A DNA stretch of 64,000 bases, from positions 10,201,820 to 10,265,819 of the forward strand of contig NC_135220.1 in the NCBI RefSeq assembly GCF_052324685.1. Reading direction: 5' to 3'. The translations under genes were made by a program, and so were the position numbers. The DNA is from Brachyhypopomus gauderio (Eukaryota > Chordata > Actinopteri > Gymnotiformes > Hypopomidae). Below the pieces are notes generated by a model. That model had not been told where the DNA came from and did no database searches. It saw nothing but the letters and a program-made list of their open reading frames with translations. Of this stretch, positions 21,131 through 32,869 are shown in pieces. Within the stretch, counting starts at the first letter, position 1; the number at the start of each line of letters is the position of its first letter.

Positions 21131-23305
21131 CACTAGGACTCCCAGCATTTTAATTCCAAACTTTTTCTACCTGTCTCCACCAGGGGGCAGTTCTGGGGAC
21201 ATTTGCATCCCATTAGGCCACCCTTTGTTATGTACATGCAACCACTTATAGGTAGACGGGTGGGGGGGGTGATGGTGTGAACCATCAGTTCATTGTTCTG
21301 CTGGATGTGTTCACTGACTCAGATAGAGAAGAAAAAACCCTGGCCTCTCCTTGGGGAGATTGTCTGTGTGGGTACATATATGAGTAAATTTATGTTGGGA
21401 TGAAGGTGTGTGGGTGTATGTGTGTAAGGGTGTATGTGTGTGTGGGTGTATATGTGTTTGGGTGAATATGGATGTCCAATGTAGCAGCAGTTGGTGAACC
21501 ATTGCAGTGGTCATTTGAGCTGTGTTTTTTTCTGCCCTTCCCTTTTTATAATAAATAGTAATAATAATAATCTTTATTTGTATAGCACCTTTCATACATA
21601 CATGCAACTCAACGTGCTAAAAACTGGAGAGCCAACTGCTTTTGCCAGAAGTAAAGTGTCTAGTCGCTTACAGAGTTTCCTCTGTTTCATCTCTCTGGAA
21701 ATGCTTCGGACAATACAGGAGTGGACTGTTCAGCATGCACACCAGACAACACAGCATGAAAACTGGTTTCTTGGCCCTCCCTGAACTAATGGCTTTCATT
21801 GCCATCCTCATCCTGAGAGGGGTTATCCGCCTTCCAGCGGTGCAGGACGCATGGTCTGCAGCAATGCAGCAGCCCTCCATCATCAAGATTATGTCGCTAA
21901 ACCGCTTCCAGGACATAATGAGACCTGGAAAACCTGACAAGTTTGGGATAAAGTTCTGGGTGGCATGTGACCTGAAATCTAAGTATGTGTAATCCCATAC
22001 CTTGGAAAAGACTCCAGTCGTCCCACGGGGGAAAGACTATCGGAAAATGGGGTGATGAAGCTGATGGAACCATTTTTGGACAAAGGAAGAACCGTTACCA
22101 CCTTCTTGATGAAGCTTGCAGGAGAACTGGCACAGGCTCATTTGGCAGCCAAGGAGGTGGTCAAAGAACAGAAACTGATTCAGCAGCAGCAACCACCCAC
22201 ACCTGACACAGGGAAAAGGGCATTTTGCCAAGTCAAGTGTGGGTGCAAGAACAACCATGCCACTAAGCGTTGTATTTCTTGTAGTAAGTTCACATGTGGC
22301 AAATGCAGAAATTAGATGATATGGCAGTGCCAGGTGTGTGCAGAGAAATTATAAATGTGCTGTCTGCTGATGCTGAGTCTATAGTTTGTTTCTGTTATAT
22401 TGTTATGTTTCTTGTTATATTGTTGCATGCTTATTTTATATTTTATTACTTTTTAACTTTATTATTACTTTATCATCTTTATTATTTTATTACAGTTACA
22501 TTTCTTTACTGTGCATATATCAATAAATCTAACTTGAATCTAAATTTCTGGCAATGTTGACTTTTTTGGGAGGGGGTGGTGGTTGGCTGAACAGGCTACT
22601 CTCTGCAGTGGGGGTGGTGGGACACCACATTTTAGGCTGTTATAGTCGGTGATTGTGTAAGGCACCTCCTCCTGTACTCTTTACTGTATTTTAGACATTG
22701 AGGGCTTTTGAGGGGACGGTGTGGATGAACACTGACCAGTGGCTGACCATGAACACTGAACACTGACCCTCTTGTCTCTCCTCCTCTTTTCTCTGTATGG
22801 CCCACCTAACCCCAATTATTTTTATTACTATTGTACTGTATTTTACAGAATTGTTTTCTTTTGATTCTTACATAAAAATAAAGTTGTCCTCCAAAGATGG
22901 GGGGGCAAAAAAAAGAGAGTAGTGACTCTGAAATCTCTTCTGGTAAGATTGTTGTTGTGTTTTTGGAAGAGACACACTAAAAAGTACCATCTTGATAAGT
23001 TAAAATTGCTCAAGATTATTATTCTATTTCAAGTAGCTGAGGGTTTTTTGTATAAATTTGTGTAAAAATATCTTTACCTATTGGCAGTTGTTCAAACGAC
23101 TAAAACTACTGAAAATAAGGTTAAAAAAATCTGTGCCATTTTGAATAATCAATATGCCACTTATATGTCACTATAATTCAAATATTATGTTTGTGACACT
23201 GGAGGTAAGAAGGGCTTATCACACCTCCCAACCCTAGCCTTCTGGCTAAGCTCTGGTACGTGGCAGGGATGATAGCCTTTTGGCTAAGGCACGGCCACCC
23301 CAGTG
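21131..23305 (+). mobile_element. piggyBac element E (different family, internally deleted)
   Basis: It starts CACTAGGACTCCC and ends (reverse-complemented) CACTGGGGTGGCC, and is flanked by TTAA (21127-21130, 23306-23309). The termini share only CACTRGG with family A-D. At 2175 bp it holds a transposase relic, a TG-rich segment (21360-21480) and an L2-like tail near 21545-21605. It landed in the TAA stop of L2-b. Confidence 0.87.
21600..22314 (+). pseudogene. piggyBac-E transposase relic
   Basis: Pieces of a piggyBac transposase related to the A-D enzyme. One piece is SSRLQSFLCFISLEMLRTIQ in one frame, shifting near 21770 to ELMAFIAILILRGVIRLPAV, then FQDIMRP joined directly to GKPDKFGIKFWVACDL. 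The block with the first catalytic Asp (DEQ) is missing. After a frameshift come LMEPFLDKGRTVTT and then a jump to the linker and Cys-rich end (CQVKCGCKNNHATKRC, CSKFTCGKC). The second and third catalytic Asp regions are also gone. At least two internal deletions make it non-autonomous. Confidence 0.82.
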
Positions 23306-23309
23306 TTAA

Positions 23310-24404
23310 TTATCAAACGCTAAACTAAATAAGTGGGTTTTCAACCTAGACTTAAAGATTGTGACTGTGTCGGAGTCCCGGACGCATTTAGGAAGATTAT
23401 TCCAAAGCTGGGGGGCCTTACAAGAAAAGGCTCTTCCCCCTGCTGTTACCTTATTAATTTTTGGAACTAATAAAAGACCAGCACCCTGTGATCTTAGTGG
23501 GCGTGGGGGTTCGTAATAGGAAATAAGTTCCTGAAGGTACTCAGGAGCAAGCCCGTGCAATGCTTTATAAGTTAATAAAAGAATTTTTAAGTCAATACGG
23601 AATTTAACTGGGAGCCAATGCAGGGCTGATAGGACTGGACTGATATGCTGAAATTTCTAGTTCTGGTCAGAACCCTGGCTGCGGCATTTTGAACTATTTG
23701 AAGTTTATTTAGATTCCTATTTGAACATCCTGACAGTAGTGCATTGCAGTAGTCTAATCTAGAGCTAACAAAGGCGTGCACCAATTTTTCCGCATCATCC
23801 TGTGCTAATGCATTTCATAATTTAGCAATGTTACGGAGATGTAGAAAAGCTATCCTAGTAGTATTATCTATGTATTTATCAAATGATAGGTCAGAGTCCA
23901 GTATGACGCCTAGGTTTTTGGCTACTGTGCCAGGTGTAATGGGGTAGCCTGCGAGATTAAGCATTAGATCTGGAATTTTCTGTTTTGAGGCCTTAGGGCC
24001 CAGAAGGAGAACTTCTGTTTTGTCCTCATTAAGTTGGAGGAAGTTTAGAGACATCCAGCATTTAATATCTTTTACACAGGCCTCAATTTTTCTTAAACTG
24101 AGTTTGTCATCAGGTTTGGCTGATATGTAAAGTTGAGTGTCATCTGCATAGCAGTGAAAATTGACACCATGTTTGTTTATAACTGTGCCCAATGGTAGCA
24201 TATATAATGTAAATAATAGTGGTCCTAGAATGGAGCCTTGCGGGACCCCATATTTAACTTTTGTACGTTTGGATGGAATATTATTGAGCTCTACAAACTG
24301 ATAGCGATTTGTTAAGTAAGAATGAAACCATGAAAGGGCTGTGTCAGAGACTCCAACCCAGCGTTCTAACCTTTCTAGCAAGATCCTATGATCAATTGTG
24401 TCGA
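23310..24404 (-). pseudogene. L2-b reverse transcriptase fragment
   Basis: At 24381-23815 lies an RT core with [20 protein letters not shown] and an intact catalytic box ([11 protein letters not shown]). At 23784-23306, in shifted frames, lies the L2 C-terminus (SSRLDYCNALLSG, HGLAPEYLQELI, KTHLFSLAFDN and stop). There are at least two frameshifts. The N-terminal half and endonuclease are absent. Confidence 0.85.
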
Positions 24405-26655
24405 AAGATGAGTAGGAATAGTGTCTAGCCGAGAGAATGAAGTCTTAGAGTTAACTGTGATATTGAGAAAAGAAGATGAGTCAGTCAGAGAGAAATTTGA
24501 GAAAAAAAGTGGCAGAGATGGAGAGAAAGTGATAGGCCCATGACAGTCCAAAGGGGTATTTGACAGTTCTTGATAGACAGTCCAAAGGGGTATTTGACAG
24601 TTCTTGATAGATGGTTGACACCTTGTCACCGTAGAATTTCAGAAAGGCATTGCATAGATCAGTTGAGGCAGTATTAGTGGGGGGCGGTAGTGGTATTAGT
24701 GGGGGGCGCAGGAGCTTATTTACCACTGAAAACAGAAGCTTGGAATTCTGACCAGCGGCTCTGAATACGTCAGTATAATATGAAGCACGAGCATTATTTA
24801 GGGCCTCTTTATATGAGATCAGATGATCAGTGTAAGCTATGTAGTGAACCTGCAGCCTAGATTTTTTAAAACACGTTCAAAATGTCTACCAGCTGTTTTC
24901 ATAATACGAGGAGCGGAAGTAAACCAAGGCGATCTATGAGTAGCAGGCACAGCCCTAGTTTTCATCGGTGACAAGGTGTCAAGACAATCACGTAGAGAAC
25001 GATTATAGAAGGATACACCATCATCAATGAATTGCATGGAGTTAAGATGGGCAAAATTAAATGTTTCCAGAGAAGCCGACAGAGAGAGAGAATCAATAGC
25101 CTTAACATTACGATAGGTAAGTACAGTTTTTGAACTAGGTTTGGGAACAGGTCGAGAGAAGGAGGCATTGATTAGTATGTGGTCAGACACACCAACACAA
25201 TGACCAGTTAAATTAGTAATACTCCCACCCGTTGAGCAGATTATGTCCAGAATATGACTTGTGAGTCGGAAAGTCCACATGTTGTGTTAGGTCAAAACAG
25301 CTGATCAATGACATGAATTCTGAAGATGCAGAAGAGACAGAGTCAAGGTGGATGTTAACATCACCGAGAACAATGATAGAGGAGGAAAGAGAACTGGCAA
25401 ACGCCAAGATCGCCCCAAATTCAGAGATAAATTCAGTCAGAGAACTCTTCGGGGGGCGGTAAACCATAACAAATATACACCCAGGAGCTTTAAGAACCAT
25501 AACCTCAAAAGAGGAAACATTCTGCGGGTTGCATACAGTCATTTCAAATTTGTCCCTGAATAAAACCGCCAGGCCCCCACCTCTACCTATTTTTCTAGGT
25601 GAGGCCAGATAGGTAAAATTGGGGGGAGAAGCAGCGTTCAGGTATGTAAAGTCAGCCGGCACCTGCCACGTTTCAGTTAAAAAGAGTAGTTCCAACTGAT
25701 GCTGGTCGATAAGGTCATTGACTAATGCAGCCTTATCTGTGAGCGAGCGACAGTTCAATAGCGCCAGGTTGGATAAATGACGAGGAGAGAGCGATGACGA
25801 AAGCTGGTTCAACGATAGGGAACAAGGAACCTCAAGTAGAAACCTGTGGTTCGCCCCGCGATGCGCTCTTCCAGGGCGTTTTCTACAGCCACGATCAGTA
25901 ATCCGTACAGCAGGATGATTAATACACAGAGATCGAGGTGCTGGATAAGTCTGGCTTTTCCGGCCACGATGTATATACCAGGGTCGTCTACAGATACCGA
26001 TAGAGCGGCAGAGGTTGAAAGTATGTGCATCAAGCCGGCGGAAAGAACTTAGCCTTCGTAAGTCATCACAGGAGTACGACTATATAGGGTAAAGGCTCGG
26101 AGTCCCAGTAGAATCCTCCATCACACGGTCAAAAAATAATAATCCAAGGAATGAAAAAAGTGTACACACTACGAGCCCACTTGGCCACCAACACGACATA
26201 ATACCACCAAAGAGCCCGTCGCAATCACTACGTTAGCCAAAGCAGAACCAGACACCAACCAGACACCCAAACAGCAGCCTACGCTACGGATGGAAGCTGA
26301 TAGCCGATGGCAACAAGAAAGAAAATATTCACTCGTCTTACCAGAGCCACAGGGACGGTACATGCAGGCAGGCTCGTAGCTAGCAACATTAGCCGGTGAA
26401 TTGCCGGCTAACCAAAGGTTAGAGATGGCACTGTAGAGCAGGCAGAGCTATGGCAGTATTTCAGAGCAGTTCAGAGCAGATGTCCAAAAGCAGAGTAAAC
26501 AAAATCCAGAGAAGTCAAGGAACAAGTCCTGTAAAGTCCAAAAGTAAAGCGCGAAAAAGAAAATCAAAATAGAAGATAGAAAAAGATTCATTGAGAAGCG
26601 GCAGCAAACAAGCGCACAGTTCCGGTTCGACCGGAACCGGAACACCCATTTACCC
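24405..26655 (-). pseudogene. L2-a LINE, 5' part (5' UTR, endonuclease, N-terminal RT)
   Basis: The APE-type endonuclease at 25812-25213 has NCRSLTDKAALVNDLI, LLFLTETW, YRPPKSSLTEF and VLGDVNIHLD. A frameshift near 25265 leads to the DIICSTGG and VSDHILI motifs (25280-24837). A linker follows at 24726-24410 with a local duplication (the NTPLDC segment twice). From 25815 to about 26655 is a 5' UTR-like region ending in a TTCCGGTTC/GAACCGGAA hairpin. Host TAAR flank resumes at about 26658. L2-a was therefore full length when it inserted. Confidence 0.82.
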
Positions 26656-26657
26656 AT

Positions 26658-26830
26658 GTCTTTGTTGAAGTACAAGATACACTGAAACATCTAAATTCTG
26701 AGCTCTGTATTCAAGCACATATAGCTTGAACACCATTACAAACCCAATGTAAACAAACCCAATGAAACTGGTACTGAAATGTTAAAATAATAAAGAATAA
26801 ACAAAGTCAACATAATCAATAACATGGTCA
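26658..26830 (+). other. TAAR 1 downstream flank, second half
   Basis: GTCTTTGTTGAAGTACAAG to AATAAAGAATAAACAAAG matches 41025-41185 downstream of TAAR 3 and completes the block broken at 14663. Confidence 0.78.
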
Positions 26831-27006
26831 GAAGGATCACCTTCTACAATCACATAATCTATATGCTTTCCTGAAGATAGATCAGAAGATAACCATCTTC
26901 CAATAATTCTAAAGCACCTCTCGCAATATTCACATGCTCACAAAGCTTCCACCTTTTTGTCATAAATGGAGATTCCTCATCTCATGATCTCATAGCCTAG
27001 ATAAGA

Positions 27007-27420
27007 TCAGGCCTGTTTGTGGAATTCACATTTCTCAGGCTTCACATAAATGTGATTATTGAGGAGGGTCTGGAGAACTGTGTATACCTGCTGTATGTAT
27101 GTGTGATGGTCTGGGGAATAGATCAGGAGATCATGACTGTATGTGATGACGGACTTGCCTATAAATTCCCTGAGTAAATCATTAATGAATGTCTGAAAGA
27201 CAAAGATTTCCTGCCTCTCCTCCAGACACACTGTGAGAGTCCTGCTTCTACTCCCACATCTGAGTTGTCGACTTCAACAGTGAAGGGATGTTTTGGGTCT
27301 GGCTGTTGAGGTACCTGGGCGGAAGCTAACGCGGACTTTAAATTTTCGAATGCGAAATCAACCTCCTTTCCACACTTAATTGGGCAAAAGATGATATAGC
27401 TTTCAAGAGGCTAACTATGC
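27007..27420 (-). pseudogene. Ty3/Gypsy pol remnant (RNase H and RT pieces out of order)
   Basis: At 27231-27007: FQTFINDLLREFIGKSVITY, SHDLLIYSPDHHTYIQQV and KPEKCEFHK, the Gypsy RT palm with the YxDD box changed to YSHD. At about 27400-27240 (upstream on -): PDPKHPFTVEVDNSDVGVEA, the start of the RNase H domain. RNase H normally follows RT, so the piece is rearranged. A related RT piece lies at 32540-32765. Confidence 0.72.
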
Positions 27421-28290
27421 TAACCATGCCATTAGGCAAAACGATGCTGAGCAAACTACTACAGTACATACACAATACTGCTTATATTCTAATATTTAAT
27501 ATGCATTCTCTTTTACTCTTATTTTCATACTCTCAAACGCAACTGTGTCCTTCGTAGCTCTTCTTAGCCATTCTTATCTAACTTCCGGTTTATCATTCAA
27601 CCCAAACAACTCGACATAAACTCCAGCTACAGTAAACCTTTTATTTTTCTATGATGTCCAAAAGTATATGCAATCAAAATATTCACTAACAAAATAATGT
27701 ACCGATATGGCTTGTTGTGATGCGCATGAAATTGCCAAGACAAGCAATCACGAATCACGGCAAGTGAGGTGTTAATCTTTTCAGCTTCTAATGAACTATT
27801 GGCTAGAACAGCCATCAATCACTCCGAAGGCGTCAGCCTGGTTGCTTTTGCAGTTACTTAATACTCCCCTCTCTTCCCCTTTACCCCTTGCAAGTCAGAG
27901 GTGTGAAAAGCTGTCATTCAACAGCACCACCCCCCTGCAGACCAATAAAAACTTTGGAATTCAATAGTTAACAGATGCAGCTTTGCAATTCAAGAACAGA
28001 TTAGGTAAAAACGATGCTGCGATGTCACTGATAGGTCGAGAATTATTGTTCTCATCAATGGAAAGGATTACGCGTATTTATAAGATGTCATGAGCAAGCA
28101 AATGAAGGTATTTACTAACATTCCGTACACTGTTTGAAAGTGTGATACGGATGCTTTGATAGTAAGTAAATTTTAGGTGACAAAACATGGTCATCTTACT
28201 TCGAAGACTTTTTAAAAGGGCAATTTATTACTCGAGTCAAGTTGCACGTGTAAACCAAATGTTGTAAACAGTGTGTGCAAAATGGGATTT
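27420..28290. other. No gene seen
   Basis: AT-rich intergenic DNA between Gypsy debris and the TAAR 2 promoter. I see no coding potential, paired TIRs or clear repeats here. Confidence 0.5.
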
Positions 28291-28436
28291 CTTGACACTG
28301 ACAGCTACGTTTTATCTGTGAACATTTCCACTCACCTAGTGGTCAGCACTGGTCATGACAGTACTGAATATTAAATGAGTGATGCTGGGTACAAAGTAGC
28401 CATTCATATGTTGGTAGGAGGATTCATATACTTCAG

Positions 28437-28444
28437 TATAAATA
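28437..28444 (+). promoter_or_regulatory. TATA box of TAAR 2
   Basis: TATAAATA lies 90 bp before the ATG, as in TAAR 1. A 2-bp insertion just upstream (ATATACTTC versus ATACTTC) shifts any upstream reading frame. Confidence 0.6.
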
Positions 28445-28526
28445 CACTATCTGCAAAGGCAAATTCATCAGTCCAGCAACAACATATTCTGATCAGCTCC
28501 AGTTGGCATATCTGAAGATACTTAAA

Positions 28527-29549
28527 ATGAACATCACAGAGTATCAGCACAACATGACAGTTCAGTACTGCTTTCCTGAGGACAACTCATCATGCATAAA
28601 GGAGGTCAGAACAGGAACTGGGAATATATTCTTATTCACTCTACTGTCATTTATCTCTGTATGTACTGTGTTTTTGAACCTGCTAGTGATCATCTCCATC
28701 TCTCAATTCAAGCAGCTCCACACTCCAACCAACCTGCTTATCCTCTCTCTGGCTGTAGCTGATCTTCTTGTGGGACTTGTTATTATGCCTGTGAATACAA
28801 TGCAACTAAAAGACAGCTGTTGGTATCTTGGTAATATGACTTGCATAGTTGCTCTAATAATCAATTTTATCTCAATGTCAGCATCTGTGTGTAATATGGT
28901 TTTCATTGCAATTGACAGGTATATTGCTATCAGTGACCCTCTGTTGTATTCCACTAAAGTCACAATGTGTAAAATGTCTTTTTTAATAATTCTAGGCTGG
29001 TCTTGCTCTCTGTTGTATATCCTCATGTATTTGTACCTTAACGATCATCTCATTCAGTCTCAGATCGTGAACAGATGCCATGGAGAGTGCACTGTAATTG
29101 TAAAATCGTCCTTGGCAACTGTTGATCTAGTCATGTCATTTCTGTGCCCATGTTCAGTTATACTTGTCTTGTATTCAATCATTTTTACTTTGGCAAGACG
29201 TCAAGCTAAAGCTGTAAGATCTGTGTTGAATGCTACCTCAAACAAACATAGAGCCAAAGTTTCTAAGTCTTCTAATTCTAAAGCAGCAAAAACACTGGGT
29301 ATTGTTGTTGGTGTTTATCTCTCTCTCTGGATACCTTTTAGTCTATGTTCTCTGTCATTTGAAAACATTACATCTGTGTCATTAGTGTGGACTGTTATTA
29401 CCTGGCTTATATACATCAATTCTTCTGTCAATCCCCTAATTTATGCTATATTTTATCCATGGTTCAGAGCATCAGCTAAGTACATTGTGACTTGTAGACT
29501 GTTTGATTACTCATCATCAACATTCAGCTTGTTTCCAGAGCAGATTTAA
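28527..29549 (+). CDS. taar: Trace amine-associated receptor, class III-like (TAAR 2 of array)
   Basis: A 340-aa intact single-exon paralogue of TAAR 1, starting MNITEYQHNM. It has the same landmarks: N-glycosylation sites, D79 (2.50), Cys106, DRY at 130-132, the CHGEC second-loop cysteines, W268/P270, and NSSVNPLIYAIFYPWF near the end. Residue 113 (3.32) is Asn and residue 200 (5.42) is Asp. It differs from TAAR 1 at scattered sites including TM2 (GLVIMPVNTM), loop 2 (SQIVNRCHGECTVIVKSS) and TM5 (VDLVMSFLC). The upstream frame is broken relative to TAAR 1 and 3, which supports this start. Ligand specificity cannot be read from the sequence. Confidence 0.93.
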   Translation: MNITEYQHNMTVQYCFPEDNSSCIKEVRTGTGNIFLFTLLSFISVCTVFLNLLVIISISQFKQLHTPTNLLILSLAVADLLVGLVIMPVNTMQLKDSCWYLGNMTCIVALIINFISMSASVCNMVFIAIDRYIAISDPLLYSTKVTMCKMSFLIILGWSCSLLYILMYLYLNDHLIQSQIVNRCHGECTVIVKSSLATVDLVMSFLCPCSVILVLYSIIFTLARRQAKAVRSVLNATSNKHRAKVSKSSNSKAAKTLGIVVGVYLSLWIPFSLCSLSFENITSVSLVWTVITWLIYINSSVNPLIYAIFYPWFRASAKYIVTCRLFDYSSSTFSLFPEQI

Positions 29550-29785
29550 TTCCACATTACAGATTTAATTTCACATTACTGTTGTGCCTTTTTTAACTCA
29601 AGTAGGATTCAGCTGACAAAGTGAAGAAAAAATTGTAACATTGTGAATAGATTCTCGCAATTTCTTGTTTTTCCAAACATGAATAACATATTTTATACAT
29701 TACAACTTTTGATATTTATGTTTACAAAGTTTCAAAAACTAAAGAGGTGAAAATGATAAATGGATGGATTTGTTTACATGTATAT

Positions 29786-29787
<2 letters not shown>

Positions 29788-29867
<80 letters not shown>
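29788..29867 (+). repeat. (TA)n microsatellite
   Basis: About 40 TA units in the TAAR 2 3' flank. At the aligned place the TAAR 1 flank has non-repetitive AT-rich sequence, so the array expanded after duplication. Confidence 0.95.
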
Positions 29868-29868
<1 letters not shown>

Positions 29869-29977
29869 AGTCCTGCTATAAGACTGTACACAGTGTGTTA
29901 TATGTATGCATACAAGTTTAGTATGAAAATCTAATTTAATTGCTTGGTCTGATATATATTTTATTTCTGTGTCAGAT

Positions 29978-30031
29978 ATTAACTTTACCAATATGTCACT
30001 GGTGTGCACATAATTTATTTGGCCAGTATAC
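29978..30031 (+). pseudogene. TAAR TM7 remnant downstream of TAAR 2, cut by Tc1
   Basis: ATATTAACTTTACCAATATG and GTCACTGGTGTGCACAT match the relic after TAAR 1. The copy stops at CCAGTATA, where a Tc1-like left end begins. Confidence 0.7.
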
Positions 30032-31430
30032 AGGTCCTTCTCAAAAAAATTAGCATATTGTAATAAAGTTCATTCTTTTCCATAATTTAATGATAAAAAT
30101 TTAACTTTCATATATTTTCATATATTTTAGATTCATTGCACACCAACTGAATTATTTCAGGTCTTTTATTGTTTTAATACAGATGATTTTGGCATACAGC
30201 TCATGAGAACCCAAAATTCTCACAAAATTAGCATATCATGAATCTCTAAATGAGCTATTAACCTAATCATCTGAATCAATGAATTAACGCTAAACACCTG
30301 TAAGAGATTCCTGAGGCTTTTAAAAACTCCCAGCCCGGTTCATTACTCAAAACCACAATCATGGGTAAGACTGCCGACCTGACTGCTGTCCAGAAGGCCA
30401 TCATTGACACCCTCAAGCAAGATGGTCAGACACAGAAAGAAATTTCTGAATGAATAGCCTGTTCCCAGAGTGCTGTATCAAGGCCCATCAGTGGGAAGTC
30501 TGTGGGAAGGAAAAAGTGTGGCAGAAAATTCTGCACAACAAGAAGAGGTGACCGGACCCTGAGGAAGATTGTGGAGGGCTGATTCCAGACCTGTGGAAGC
30601 AGTAGACTGAGTCTGGAGTAGAAACATCCCAAGCCACCGTGCACAGGCGTGTGCAGGAAATAGGCTACATGTGCCGCATTCCCCAGGTCAAGCTACTTTT
30701 GAACCAGAAACAGCGGCATAATCGCCTGACCTAGGCAACAGAGAAGCAGCACTGCAAATTTTGCATGTCATTCGGAAATCAAGGTGCCAGAGTCTGGAGG
30801 AAGACTGGGGAGAAGGAAATGCCAAAATGCCTTAAGTCCAGTGTCAAGTACGCACAGTCAGTAATGGTCTGGAGTGCCTTGTCAGCTGCTGGTGTTGGTC
30901 CACTGTGTTTTATCAAGGGCAGGGTCAATGCAGCTAGGTATCAGGAGATTTTGGAGCACTTCATGCTTCCATCTGCTGAAAAGCTTTATGGAGATGAAGA
31001 TTTCATTTTTCAGCACGACCTGGCACCTGCTCACTTTGCCAAAACCACTGGTAAATAGTTTACTGACCATGGTAATACTGTGCTCAGTTGGCTTGCCAAC
31101 ACTCCTGACCTGAACCCCATAGAGAATCTGTAGGATATTGTGAAGAGAATGTTGAGAGACGCAAGACACAACACTCTGAATGAGCTTAAGGCCGCTATCG
31201 AAGCATCCTGGGCCTCCATATCCCCTCAGTAGTGCCATAGGCTGATTGCCATGCCACGCCTCTTTGAAGCAGTCATTTCTGCAAAAGGATTCCCGACCAA
31301 GTATTGAGTGCATAACTGAACATAATTATTTTAAGGTAGACTTTTTTTGAATGAAAAACACTTTTCTTTTATTAGTCGGATGAAATATGCAAATTTTTTA
31401 GATAAAAAAAAAATATATATATATATATGC
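30032..31430 (+). pseudogene. Tc1/mariner-like transposon, decayed
   Basis: The left terminus CAGGTCCTTCTCAAAAAAAT follows a TA. A transposase relic runs from 30361 (MGKTADLTAVQKAIIDTL) with a paired-like HTH (QTQKEIS, SQSAVSRPISGKSVG), then a DDE core in shifting frames (MVWSALSAAGVGPLCFIKG, FIFQHDLAPAHFAKTT). Multiple stops (for example at 30454) and frameshifts are visible. The right inverted repeat seems lost: only GTCGGATGAAATATGCAAAT remains near 31376-31396, then AT-rich DNA. It inserted into the TM7 relic. Confidence 0.85.
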
Positions 31431-32240
31431 AAATTTTTTTAAACCCCAACTTCTGAGTTTAGGGTGGTGCCCCACTATCAAAATTTCAATGCATTGCAAC
31501 ATTAGTAAGGGACCCCCATCTATGACAGAAGCCTCTGATCCCCTGATAGTGTATCTTATATTCTCTAAATGCAAGAATATCATACTGGCTTGTAGCCATT
31601 GTGCTGCTCTGGGTGAACAGGGTGATTTTTAATTTTAAAGGATCTGGCTGTGTGCTAACAGTGAAGAAAAATGATTTTTCTTCGTTGTTTATGGGTGAAC
31701 TTGTCCTCATTCACTGAAACCTCAAATATGATCAATAACTCCTAAATATGGCTCCAAATATCTGTGCACTCAATCGTCAGGCCACATATCTGAAATAATA
31801 TGAAATATAGACGACCAGTTATTAGCTAGTTAATTTAGGACATAGCCAAAACATGTGGCCCAAAACAGCCGAATTTATAATACAACTAAGACAAATCTTA
31901 GTTGGGATAGAATGAGGATATCTTTACACTACACTTATGTATATATGGTAGAGAACTTAAAATTGTTTAAGGTGGTCATTCACACCAGTCTTGATTTGGC
32001 ATCTGTACTCGAGGCCTCTGTGAGAGATTGAGGTAGCTTGACCTTTTCAAATGACTGCTGAAACATGTTAAGGGACGGGCTAATTTAGTTGAGATGTTTT
32101 ATACAATTCAATTGGAAAACCTTGAGGTTTGGGGGTTTTACCACTCTGCATCATGGAAATTGTGTGTATAACTTCTCTTGGCCTGGAATGGTTCTTGGAG
32201 TTGTTTCTTTTGGTCGAGGGCAATGGTAGGGAACTGAAGT
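31431..32240. other. No gene seen
   Basis: Unremarkable AT-rich DNA. I find no long meaningful frame, terminal repeat or RNA gene. Confidence 0.5.
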
Positions 32241-32520
32241 TTATTTTAAAAATCCAGTTCCAGTTCCTCGTTTCGGTAAACCCACACCTCTGGCTACAAC
32301 CATGGGAGAATTCATGTCTTCAGTTCTTGTTCCAGGTGTGGCTAAGTCCACAGCTCCAGTTCCTATTCCCTGGCCACGCCTCCTGAAGCACTGGATCCAC
32401 TGCTGATGGATGTCAACACAGCACCCCTAGAAACCCTGGATCCACCATTGCTGGATGCGTCTGTCGCAGCCTGAGAACTCCTGTGCCCACCACTGCTGGA
32501 CGTGGCCACTGTTGGACATC
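32240..32520 (+). repeat. Fragment of proline-rich repeat retroelement
   Basis: Short degenerate repeats of CAGTTCCTGTTCC and CTGGATCCACCATTGCTGGA type, like the stop-poor minisatellites of fish non-autonomous LTR elements. It has no autonomous coding capacity. Confidence 0.4.
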
Positions 32521-32539
32521 ATAATTGATCCTCCAGATT

Positions 32540-32800
32540 CCCCTTTTTCCTCATCTCATAATCTCATACCGTAGATAAGATAAGGCCTGTTTGTGGAATT
32601 CACATTTCTCAGGCCTCACATAACGCTGATTCTTGAGGAGGGTCTGGAGAACTGCATACCTGCTGTATGTATGTGTGATGGTCCGGAGAATAGATCAGGA
32701 GATCATCACTGTACGTGATGACGTACTTGCTTATAAATTCCCTGAGTAAGTACCGGTAGTGGGTTCGTGGGATCGGAATGAACAGGAATAAATTGCCATT
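32540..32800 (-). pseudogene. Ty3/Gypsy RT remnant
   Basis: YLLREFISKYVITYSDDLLI and YSPDHHTYIQQV form the RT palm with catalytic YSDD, close to the copy at 27007-27231, including the flanking TGTTTGTGGAATTCACATTT. It is a short fragment ending in a deletion. It probably belongs to the same ancestral intergenic Gypsy insertion duplicated with the TAAR units. Confidence 0.72.
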
Positions 32801-32869
32801 GGACCCTACAGTGGGCCGGTGGGATATTAACCCGATTATGGATCCCAATCACCGTTTAACTAGACACCA

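Larger units (their letters stand above)
20438..24404 (-). mobile_element. L2-b LINE, 5'-truncated, TSD AAGAT
   Basis: A second L2-clade LINE inside L2-a. The 3' tail (ATCA)n is at 20438-20451, followed by a long 3' UTR (20452-21126) with the GAGGAAGAAACCTTGAGAGG motif common in fish L2. The coding end is at 23310-24404. The duplications AAGAT (20433-20437 and 24405-24409) mark the insertion. The 5' end starts within the RT domain ([16 protein letters not shown]), so it was dead on arrival. It is interrupted by piggyBac E. Confidence 0.85.

Noticed and set aside
30874-31313. Frames on either strand over the Tc1 relic as host genes
   Set aside because: They lie within a decayed Tc1 transposase and match it in shifted frames.
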